64,000 nucleotides of DNA from NCBI GenBank assembly GCA_009801085.1, contig VNWV01000001.1, positions 6,882,001 through 6,946,000 on the forward strand, given 5' to 3'. The position numbers were made by a program, and so were the translations under genes. Shown one piece after another: positions 23,001 to 33,102 of the stretch. The notes under the pieces are model-generated. The model ran no database searches, had not been told where the DNA came from, and was given only the letters and a program-made list of their open reading frames with translations. The DNA comes from Lasiodiplodia sp. COLG20 (Eukaryota; Ascomycota; Dothideomycetes; Botryosphaeriales; Botryosphaeriaceae). The first letter of the stretch is position 1. Each line of letters opens with the position of its first letter.

Positions 23001-23992
23001 CTCCAGGTCCTGAAGAAGGCGCAGGCGCTCCTGCTTGTGCTGGTAATGCTTCTGGTATGCAACATGGCCAGAGATGGCGACGGTGAGTAACAGGATGAAC
23101 ACAGAGTAGATGATGATGACTGCGAAGGACAGGCACGGCAGCACACCGACGTGGCACTGTTTGTTCTCCTCAACCTCAGGAAGCTCCGGGCAGACCGATG
23201 GACAGTCAACACAAGCACACCGGTACCGCTCATCCGGATCATTGCAAGCCCTGGCGCCCTTGGTCTGAGGCTTCAGACCGGGGTACAAGCTGGGATCCGG
23301 GAAGTTCATCTGGAACGGGCTGCCGAGGAACTTCTTGTCGCCGAGGAACTTGAGGAACTTGGTGTAGTTCTTCGCACCACCTCCGATGAGATCCATGGCA
23401 TTACCGTTGGTAGCGCCGACCTTAACATCCTTGCAGCTGTCATAGAAAGTTGAGGCGTAGTCGTTTGAGACCAGATGCGTCAGCTCCGTGACGACCAGCT
23501 TGCCACTCTTCGGCTTTGTATCCGTCACATTGACGAAGAGGGACTGGTCGGGCGAGCAGGTGAAGGTGCAGAACAGGTTGAAGAAGTTCTCCTTGCAAGC
23601 CGGGCAGGATGCGATGAGTGATTCGGCACGCTTCAAGTTGGACTGCAGAGCATCGATCTGTGGCCAAGACATTAGCAGTGGGCCGTTTCAGCACGGATGT
23701 CAGCTGGACGCACCTGTTCCTCTTCACAGCAGACATCAGTGTCGGTCCATTTGTCACCACAGATGTTCACAAGCTTCTCGCGAACATCCGCTTCCGGAGT
23801 CTTCGCCAGCCCGTTGTCGGGACAAGGCAGCTGCGGACCAAAGAAACCCTCGCTGCCGCAGTGCCCGCGGATGGCACATCGGCCCTTCTCGTGCTTCTGC
23901 GTTAACCCATCATCTGCAGCAAGGCCTGTTGCGATGAGCAGGGCCAACAGCAGCGCGGTAACCAGCCGCGTGCCTCCCCAGCTTCCCCCCAT
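20016..23992 (-). CDS. NCR1: Niemann-Pick C1-type sterol transporter
   Basis: Three exons (23992-23714, 23657-20195, 20125-20016) give 1283 residues, close to the 1170-1280 of fungal NPC1/Ncr1. A signal peptide (RLVTALLLALLIATGLA) leads into the Cys-rich sterol-binding N-domain (CAIRGHCG, LPCPDNGLA, CCEEEQ, SCPACKENFFNLFCTFTCSP). After the first membrane helix come two luminal loops and the RND-type membrane halves. The sterol-sensing domain spans SYIIMFIYASLALG to VDNIFLIVHEFERV, and the second half contains VNLIICVGIAVEFCAHI. It resides in the vacuolar/lysosomal membrane and takes sterol from the luminal carrier NPC2 into the membrane. The last 37 residues, on a separate exon, are acidic and end YADEDYDSEDM. 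The intron between exons 1 and 2 falls between EEQ and IDALQSN, fixed by the conserved block. Confidence 0.95.
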
Positions 23993-24893
23993 GTCGAGGT
24001 CGTCGGGTATCGTTTGCGGGTAGGCGTGGGTCGGTGGTGATGCTGAGGCGCGGATGAGACTGTCGCGGAGGACTCGGAGGCAGTTGAAGTGGCGATGGGC
24101 GGGGTATCAGGTGTCGTTGAGACGCGCGCAGCGCGGGTGGCGGGATGTCGTGTTGATGGTCTGGTGTTGATCAGCTAGGCGCAGCGGTGCTCGGTACGTA
24201 GGAACCCGCTGTTGCGACGCACGCACGTCACAGCCAAGCGTTTGGCTTGCCCGAGCTCTCCAAGCTGGCACCTGGCGCTGGCCCGCTCCGCATTGCTCAG
24301 GCACATGCAAGCCCCACAGCTCTGTTGACCCCATCCACTTTGTGTGCTGCTGCTTCGCCGATCGGCGCGCTATCCACGACTCCAACAAACCTTGGCCAGC
24401 GCGCTAATTGTTCCTTCTTCGATCGATCGCGGAGGATCGCTGTCGCGTGCTCGACTTGACTGCAGCTGTCATGTTCGCACAAATCAGCCTTGTAGGGCTG
24501 AAACTGCTCAGCCTCCGCTCTGTCGCGCAAGTAATCAAATCACGACTTTTCCCATTACTCGCTACGTAACGTACAGGGGAATAATCTTTTTCGGGGAATA
24601 CACACAGTGACGCTAATGTCTGCTCGCCCAGCACGTCTACAACAACTCGACGAAATGTGAAGCGATAAGAGAAAAAGCCAAAGGAGAGCTCCTCCGAGTT
24701 AAGATCAGCCTGTGCCTGAAAGCTCGGAGAGCCGTATCCTGAACCTGCCTCTCCTTTCTCCTGCCCTGAAAAAACAACCCGTGCTCCATCCGTCCACCCG
24801 CTACTCCCTAGCTAGCCAGTACAGGTAGAATCGAATGTAAACCCAGAGAAGTCGGAAACTGCACAAGCATTATCAGTGCCGTGGATTAGTCGT
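23993..24893. other. promoter region of NPC1 and 3' region of the DUF2433 gene
   Basis: 900 bp with no supported gene. The part next to 23992 should hold the NPC1 promoter. 24800-24893 is the likely 3' UTR of the minus-strand gene to the right. Confidence 0.5.
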
Positions 24894-27072
24894 TCACGAA
24901 TCGCCGCCGCCGGGTGCGCCACCCTCCTTGAATCCGCCACGGCCACGACCGCGGCCTCTCTCGCCTCCCCTGCCGCCACGTCCGCCGCGGAATCCGCCAC
25001 GGCCACGGCCACCTTCGCTGTCGCTGGCTCCGCCGCTGCGGTATCCACTGCCCTGTGCACCGCCGCGAGTGCTTCCCCAGCCAAGTCCGCCACGGGGCTT
25101 GTAAACCCTCACGTACGGCTTGCCTTGCTTACCACTGGTGTACTCAGGATCCATCCTGTTCAGGATGGCCTGGAGGTCTTCGGCGGGGTCGAAATGAGCC
25201 GTCATGCCACCAGCGGGGTTCTTGCCCTTGTCAATGCGCTGAATCTTGTCCTTGTCCTCCGCGGCAAACAAGGCCTTTGCGTCGTCTTCGGATCCGGCGT
25301 TGGTGATGAAAAGACCATGAATCTGAGGGCGCGCATTTCCGGCGTCCGGCTTAGGCCCAGCCAGCTCAGTAGGCTTGTCTTGGCCAGAGGTTCCGTTGGG
25401 CTTGGTCTCGGCAGGCTTCTCCGCATTGCCAATGGCCGGAGTACCTGCAGCGCTGGGAGTGGCGGCGGGCTTCGGGGTAGCGGGCTTGATTGGCATATTC
25501 GGGACAGCCGGAGCAGGCGAGCGAGTGGGCTGGGGTGCAGGCTTAGGCTGTTGTGATTGCGCCGGAGTGCCAGCAGCCGGACGAGACTGCTGAGGACCAG
25601 TGGGAGCCTGAGCTGGTGCGGCATTTGCGCCAGCCGCCTGTGCCTGGGGCGGAACCTTTCCACCGCGGTGAGCGAAGTTGAAGCCCTGGGCACGCATTTC
25701 GGTACCGATCCTTCCCTGGTCAATGTCCAGAACCAACCAACCGTAAGCAGCGTCCGCCAGGTTGAAGTTCCACATGTTCTTGAACGCGCTCTCGTCAATT
25801 TGGCCCGTCGCGGGTCCGACATGGCCTCCGAATGGGTTTCCGCCGTTGGCGATGGTGGGCATCTTCTCAACAATGTCCAAAGCCAGCTTCAGTAGCTGCT
25901 GCTGGCTTTGGTTCTCCGAAACGGCCGGCTCCACCTCGGTCTTGACAGTCTCCCAGACATCGTTGAACGACGCACGGGAGGCCGCAAGCTTGCCGCGGTA
26001 GTGGTCCAAGGTCGGGTTCACGCTGAACTCGTTGTAAGAGCTGCCGTAACGGAAGTGCAGGCCGGCGGAGATGGAGAAGTCCGCCTTCAAAGTCACGGAA
26101 AGCTGGTTGAGAAGACCCTCGCGAGCGGGTGAGGCGTGCGTGACGAAAATGCGAGTTTCCGTTGGGTCGTAGACGCGGTTGGCCGTGTCGACCAGCTCAC
26201 CCATCTGCAACAATGTCGTCCACATGGTGCCTTGGCCTCCGGCGATGGTCGTCCTTCCCTCACCGTTGTCAAACAGCTTGTGCATGACAACCGCACCACC
26301 CAGACCAAGCAGGCGAAGCTTGATACCGCCGGCCTCAACCAGACGGGAGTGTGCTTCGTCGATGATGTGAAGATTGTTGATCTTGTACTCTCCCGAGCGT
26401 AGCTTCTCCAAAACCTGAACGTCCTCGCATGCACCCCAGACCGTGTAGACGGGCACCTTCAGGTTGTAGGTGCCGTTGAGGAAGTCCGGAAGTTCCGAGA
26501 GCTTCAGACCTTCGCGGACGTAACGTTCCCTAAGAGGTGGTTGCGGGGGTGCTTGCGCGATCGAGTTCTTCACGGCTTGCGAGAGGAGCGGCGAGTACTG
26601 GGCGACATGGCGGAGCGTCCTGATGAGGTGTCAGCTGCCGTTCAACCTTGCATGGTACATGTGTACATACTTCTCAGCAATGCGATCTAGCGAGCGGTCG
26701 TCGTAGAATCCGAAGTCGCCAGTGTGGATGATAGCGTCAGCTCTCGCCTGGTCGGCGAGCTCGTTCAGAGATCTTAAGTTGCCTGGCAAATTGTCAGCCT
26801 TGGATGACGCAATTGACAGCGATCAGAGCGCGCAAACTTGCCTCGGACATCAGCAATGCAGAGGATCCTCGAACTTTGAGCCTGGATGATGCGGCCTTGG
26901 TTGGGGAGCAGCGGCTGGGCACCAGGCGTAGGGCCGGCGGCTGGGCCACCGTTCGGCAGGAAAGGAGCGTTGTACGCGCGCGGCTGGTTGGGTGCTTGCT
27001 GTTACCAATTAGCATATGCAGCGAGGCAAGCGACGGCATCGCGTGCGCGCGCGCGATACGTACAGTAGCCAT
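24894..27072 (-). CDS. DUF2433 calcineurin-like phosphoesterase with RGG tail
   Basis: Four coding exons (27072-27064, 26998-26842, 26782-26671, 26619-24894) give 667 residues. The first coding exon is only ATG GCT ACT. The second ends CIADVRG and its intron starts with GC (GCAAGT) instead of GT; no GT donor keeps the frame. Joined, exons 2-4 read IADVRGNLRSLNELA, IIHTGDFGFYDD, VYTVWGACEDVQVLEKL and IDEAHSRLVEAGGIKLRLLG. These correspond to the metallophosphoesterase blocks D-x-(H/R)-G-N, G-D, G-(N/A)-x-E and H, with partly altered metal ligands, as in fungal DUF2433 proteins. Residues of about 370-500 are a Pro/Ala/Gln-rich linker. The last 70 are Arg/Gly-rich (RGRGGFRGGRGGRGG), suggesting RNA binding. 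Between them is a short conserved block (HGLFITNAGSEDDAKALF and AHFDPAEDLQAILNRMDPE). Catalytic activity is uncertain. Confidence 0.85.
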
Positions 27073-28994
27073 GAGTGCGGAGCTCGATGCGGCGAAAGCA
27101 AGAGGTATCGGGGGTGAGGTGTTCCGTCAAGCGCGTCCCGGAGCTTGAGCGGAGGATTCTGGGGTGTTTGGACCGCAGAAATTCGCGTAGAGATGGCGGG
27201 GAGCAAGGCCGGAGGATGGGAGCCAAGATGAGGAGGGACGGCGGAGGGGTGATCCAAGGTCGTTTGCCGTAAAGCAGCGACAGAGCATCTTTGGCTTTGG
27301 AAGGCACGACCGCCCATATTAGCGCTAACCCAATACGGAATAGTCCAGCCACGCCAGCTCGAACAGCTCAGCTGCATTGCCTGAGGCAACAACCCGATCG
27401 CTCGCCGCCAGTGACCTGTAGTCATGTTGTGCACCTGACTCACATGTGCTTTCATGGGGCCCGGCCAGACCAGAGCTCACTGAGAAGCTGCAGTGCATCC
27501 GTTGCGCAGTGAGCAGTGGAATTGCTACCTACCGAATGATCGGCGGCTCCTGTGAATCTCGGAGTAGTCTCCTAGAGCGAATCTGCCGTGCACGCATAGC
27601 CCGAGTTCGAGCAGTTGAATCGAGAGTGTTTTCGAACATACCAAGACACTGAACAGGACAGAATGCCCGTCTCGCAATGCGTGTGCAAATCGAGAATTGG
27701 AAGCCACAGAGGAGGGGGGATCAAATAGCGCGTGCCTAGTCAGTCAGTTGCGTCAAAATAGACATACTGAAGCCAAATTAAACAACCATACATGGGCTAT
27801 AGACTCTAAAGATTAGCTCGCTTTGGAGAATTAAGCCCTGCCAAGAGTAGATCGATGCATCGTTGTGGTATTTTACGAGTCACACTCGTACTCAACATTT
27901 CCGCTGGTACAGATGTGTACTGCAGCTGAAGACTATTTTTGTTATGCTATGGGTGGCTGAAACAATTGTCCGAACGTAAATATAGATTTAGCCGTTATAC
28001 ATTTGGGCCCGTACAATAGCTTTACTGCCTACAAGTGTTGCTCCTCATAAAGGAAATGCTGAGATAGAGTTCGAAGGCCCTCCTTCGCGTTAGCCTCCGG
28101 CTGCAATATTCCTGTTTTAGTGGATAGTCTCAATCGAGTCAACTTCGGGAAGCGCATATAGACTTTGTGCAGCACAAATCAATGTTTGACTCCGTTCACC
28201 TGCTCAGTATTAAGTCACAGCATACGTTCAAGAATGTTGCTAATCGCATGATGTGAGGCGATGCATGTAATTTTGGAGCTTCGCCAAGCGAGGGGAAGTA
28301 TAGAAGAATGATTAATAATTAAATTGCCCTACCTTCGCGGTGGTGAGTGGCAAACTTCGCTGTGACGTGAAACTACTAGCCTAGAACATTCGCGTGTAAA
28401 CAACGCGTCCCGACGCGCCACGAGGCAACTGCCGAAAATCACACCACACTAGACTACACTGGGGACTGCTGCCTTTAGAGCCCGCGAGGTGAGATGCCGG
28501 CAAGACGTGCAAGGCCACGCAACTGTCGAGATATGCATGTTGCACGACGACATTCGAGTGTGCGCATTGACCTGCAGAGCGGCGTCCCGCAGCGGCGACG
28601 GGATGATCTCATAGGCGTCCCGGCTCGGGCTTGAAAATTCTGGTCGCGGTCGCCACAAAACCGCAGCTTTGCTTCAAATCGAAAAAGGAAAAAGAAAACA
28701 AAGAGCTTGCCCCGGACGCGTCGTGCATAGCCAATTAGCAGTTAGAAGGCCAGCGCGTCTCGTCGGCGCAGAAAATTTTGGCAGCCAGTGAAGATCAGTC
28801 GTGAGGGCAGATCAGCTCCGACAGGGTTCGCCGAGACCCTTCGCGTGGCGGTGAGCCCCGGCGCCTGGCAGAATTTCCGCCTCAAAAAAATAATCAACCC
28901 CCCACCGCCGTCTTCTTCTCAAGCGTCCGCACTTTCCCTTTACTTTTTGATACCCCTTCTTTTGCTGGCCGTGTCGCTTGCTCAGTCGCCCGCC
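27073..28994. other. 1.9-kb divergent intergenic region
   Basis: Lies between two genes transcribed away from each other, so it holds both promoters. The centre (about 27720-28350) is clearly more AT-rich than its surroundings and has no long frame on either strand. A CT-rich tract (CCGCCGTCTTCTTCTCAAGC, about 28906-28925) lies shortly before the importin start, as is usual for strongly transcribed fungal genes. Confidence 0.45.
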
Positions 28995-31900
28995 ATGGAC
29001 CAGCAACAGTTCGTTGGGCTCCTCCAGAGCCTCATGCAGCGTGAGTAAACGCCCCTTCCCCCCGCGCCGGCTCCCGCTCACACAGCACAACAGCCGACAC
29101 GGAGCGTGTCAAGGCCGCGACCGCGACGCTGAACAAGGACTACTACAAGTCCCCTGAGGCGCTCACCACCCTCCTCCAGATTCTCGTCTCCCATGAGGAT
29201 CAGGCTCTGCGCCAGCTTGCCGCCGTTGAGGCGAGGAAGCTGGTCGGCAAGCACTGGGCCAGCCTCCCTGATCAGCAGAAGCCCGAGATCCGCAACCAAC
29301 TGCTTCAGTCGACCATGAACCAGGAGGTCACCCTCGTCCGCCACTCCTCTGCCCGCGTTGTCGCTGCGATCGCCAAGAACGACTTGGAAGACGGACAGTG
29401 GGCCGACCTGCCGCAGACTCTGCACCAGGCTGCCGGTAGCGATGTCGCGAGGCACCGTGAGGTCGCAGTCTTCATGATCTACACCCTCATCGAGACCATG
29501 GGCGACCTGTTCTCCGAGAACTTCGCAGAGCTCTTCAACCTCCTCGGCAAGACCATCAACGACCCCGCCAGCCTTGAGGTCCGTGTCAACACCATGATGG
29601 CTCTGAGCCGTGTGGCCATGCTGCTTGACCCTGAGGAGGATGAGCACTCTCTTGAGCTCTTCAACAGCATCCTCCCGAGCATGGTCAAGGTCCTCGAGGA
29701 CAGCATCGCGTCTGGTGATGAGGACAAGTCCATGCAGGCTTTCGAGGTCTTCCAGACCCTGCTTGGTTGCGAGTCGGCTCTGCTGAACAAGCACTTTGAG
29801 GATCTCGTCAACTTCATGAACAACATTGCTTCCAAGCCCGAGATCGATGACGATGCCCGTTCGCAAGCCCTCGCCTTCCTCATGCAGTGCGTGCGCTACC
29901 GCAAGCTCAAGGTCCAGGCCAAGAAGCTTGGTGAGAAGCTCACCATCAGCGCGCTCCACATCGTCACCGAGCTGGGTGATCTGTCGAGCGAGGACGAGGA
30001 GGTCACTCCGGCCCGCTCCGCCCTTGGCCTGCTCGATATCCTTTCCCAGAGCCTTCCCCCGAACCAGGTCATTGTTCCTCTGCTCCACGCCATGGGCAAC
30101 TACGTCAACAACGAGAACCCTGACTACAGGCGTGCTGGTATCCTTGCCCTTGGCATGTGCGTTGAGGGTGCTCCTGACTTCATTGCTACCCAGCTTGGAG
30201 AGATCCTGCCCCTGGCTCTTCGTCTTCTCGAGGACCCCGAGGTCAAGGTCCGCGCTGCGGCCCTGAATGGTGTGGCAAGGCTCGCTGATGACTTGGCTGA
30301 GGAGATGGCCAAGGAGCATGGAAGGCTCATTCCTGCCCTCGTCAAGAACCTCGATATGGCTATTGAGGCTTCCCAGGGTCCTCAGGCTGAGCGCGCGCTG
30401 GAGATCCTCCGTGGCAGCTGCAACGCTATTGACTCGCTGATCGAGGGCCTGGACGAGGAGGATGCCGCCAAGTACGTTGGCGAGCTCGTCCCCAGGTTCA
30501 ACAACCTTTTCAACTCCAGGGACTTCAAGACCCAGATTGCCGCTGTCGGTGCTGTTGGCTCTGTCGCTGCTGCTTCCGGTGGAGCCTTCCTGCCTTTCTT
30601 CCAGGCCACCATGCAGGCTCTTGGCCCCTTCGTCCAGCTCAAGGAGAGCCAGGATGACCTTGATCTGCGTGGTGTTGTCTGCGATTCCATGGGCAAGATT
30701 GCTGGTGCAGTCGGCCCTGCTCCGTTCAGGGATTACGTCCAGGATCTTATGCGGGCGTCTGAGGAGGCGCTCAACCTCGACCACCCCCGCCTTCGCGAGA
30801 CCAGCTACATTCTGTGGAGCACCATGGCCAAGGTTTACGAGGAGGATTTCGAATCCTTCCTTCCTGGCGTTGTTGAGGGTCTGCTCAAGTGCCTGTCGCA
30901 GGATGAGACTGATCTTGAGGTTGCTCTTGGTGAGGAGGCCAAGGATCTGATTGGCCAGGAGGTCACTGTTGCTGGCAAGAAGATCAAGGTCGCCGACGCC
31001 ACCGAGGATGATGATGACGACGGCATCATTGACCTGGATGACGAGGATGATGACGATGACTGGGACGACCTCAACGCTGTCACCGCCGTCGCCATGGAGA
31101 AGGAGATCGCTGTCGAGGTTATCGGCGATGTCATTTCCTCGACTCGTCACCGCTATGTGCCGTACCTGGCTAAGACCATCGACACCGTCCTGAAGATGGT
31201 CCACCATGCTTACGAGGGCGTTCGCAAGTCTGCCATTGGCACTCTCTGGCGCTCGTACGCAACCCTTTGGGGCATGGCTGAGGGCGAGGGCATGGCCAAG
31301 TGGAAGCCTGGCCTTCCCCTCCAGATCCAGCCTTCTGACGATCTCGCTAAGCTTGCTCAGGAGGCTATGAACGCCACTCTCGAGATCCTCGAGGATGAGA
31401 TGGACCGGTAAGTGAAAGACTTTCTTTCTGGAAAAAGCACCACCTCGAAAAGATGACAACACATTCGTTATTACCCAGCTCACTCTGACGCACAAGTTGC
31501 GGTTGAAGTGAAAGCGATTCTGTTTCTGATCACACAAACATCACCCCTATTCTCTAGCGTTTTGTTTTGAAAGAGAAAGACTGACATGATGTTTAGTGGC
31601 ACCGTCACCGATATCTGCCGTGACCTTGGCGCAACTCTCAAGCTCACTGGCCCCGCTATCTTGGTCAACCAGAACGGCACGGTCATTCCGCAGCTCACCA
31701 ACCACCTCATCGCTATCCTTACCAAGCGCCACCCCTGCCAGCAGGACCTTGGTGACGAGCTCGATGAGGCCCTTGATGAGTCGTCGGAGTACGACTGGCT
31801 CGTCATTGAGGTTGCTCTTGACTGCGTGACCTGTCTGTCGGCTGCCCTTGGCGAGAGCTTCGCCGAGCTCTGGAAGATCTTCGAGAAGCCGATTATGAAG

Positions 31901-32545
31901 TACGCCAGCGGCCAGGAGTCCGTCGAGCGCAGCAACTCGGTCGGATCTATGGCGGACTGCATTGGCAACATGGGCGCTGCCGTTACCCCTTTCACGACTA
32001 CCCTTATGAAGCTGTTGGTCCACCGTCTGTCGGACGAGGATCCGGAGACCAGGTCCAACGCCGCTTACGCTGTCGGTATGCTTTGCGAGAAGTCGAACGA
32101 TGTCCAGGAGATTCTCAAGAACTTCCCGACCATCTTCACTAAGCTCGAGCCGATGCTGCACGAGCAGCAGCAGGCTCGCATGCTTGACAACGCTGCTGGC
32201 TGCATTAGCCGCATGATCATGAGGCACCCGGAGCACGTCCCTCTCCAGCAGGTCCTTCCTCGCCTGGTTGAGCTCCTTCCTCTCCGCGAGGACTTTGACG
32301 AGAACCAGCCTGTGTACACCATGCTGATGAAGCTTTGTAAGTGCAACATGGGCTCCAATCCAGTTGATGAATTTGCTAACGGGAACACAGACGGCGTTCA
32401 GGACCCCCAGATCCAGCAGCTCATGCAGCAGCTGACTCCCCAGCTGATGCAGGTCTTCGAGAAGGTGCTTGGCCCGCCTGAGGATCAGCTTGAGGATGAG
32501 ACCAAGCAGCACCTGATCAGCCTTGTTCAGCGCCTGCGCGGTTAA
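28995..32545 (+). CDS. KAP123: Importin beta-family karyopherin (Kap123/importin-4 type)
   Basis: Four exons (28995-29040, 29094-31407, 31597-32336, 32391-32545) give 1084 residues, close to Kap123 (1113). It is a chain of HEAT repeats throughout, starting MDQQQFVGLLQSLMQPDTER then NKDYYKSPEAL. Typical HEAT blocks include PDYRRAGILALGMCVEGAPD and DPETRSNAAYAVGMLCEKS. An acidic loop (DDDDDGIIDLDDEDDDDDW) near residues 650-670 is the insert that in this family contacts RanGTP or cargo. It carries ribosomal proteins and histones H3/H4 into the nucleus through the pore. Codon use is strongly biased (C/G third positions), which creates a long antisense open frame. The third intron (32337-32390) is 54 nt, a multiple of three, and contains no stop in frame. 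The start is set by conservation of the first exon. Confidence 0.95.
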
Positions 32546-33102
32546 ACGAAAAAAAGCATGGATATGACGGCTTCTTCTTTTCTGATTTGTTGATACCACT
32601 ATCGCTGTCTACGGATGGGATGAAAAAGAATGGGTAATGAGTTTGGACAAAAAGGGTTCCGGGGTGTTGTTTGGATGCGATAGATCGCAGTATGAAATAG
32701 AGATGACATATACAATATTCCAGAAACCTGGCTATGCGAAAAGATCGGTGAAGCCACGTTCCATGCTACTGACGGTCCGGAGAAGCATTAGAGATCCGGA
32801 CCCGAGGCGGTCAAGGTTCTGCAGAGATGGAGGGCAACCTACGTAAGTGTCGCCTCACCGCCTGCCGGAAGCAGTTGGGGCTTCCGTACAGAAGCTCGGA
32901 GCCTCGAGGGCCGTGCGCCCAAATCAATCTCCAGCTATCAACATCACAACATTGATCCAACCCGCCTCTTCTCCCCCGCAAAACTCTGACGCCACGAATT
33001 TTTCCCCACACCATCGTGAGACCAAGCAGTCATTTCTTGGTTGATTTATCCCCCCAGCGAAGTCAAAGAAATTTTTAAATTCCTCTTCCGACAGCAAACG
33101 CC
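32546..33102. other. intergenic spacer
   Basis: 557 bp between importin stop and the next start on the same strand: 3' UTR of the importin, then the promoter of the RGG-protein gene. No further feature seen. Confidence 0.5.

Noticed and set aside
29078..31537. Antisense open frame of 819 codons opposite the importin gene
   Set aside because: It is a by-product of the biased codon use (C/G in third position) of the importin. No domain is seen, and the sense strand has a conserved protein with good introns.
31547..32599. Minus-strand frame of 350 codons opposite the importin 3' half
   Set aside because: Shadow of the sense codons. It spans a real intron and has no recognisable motif.
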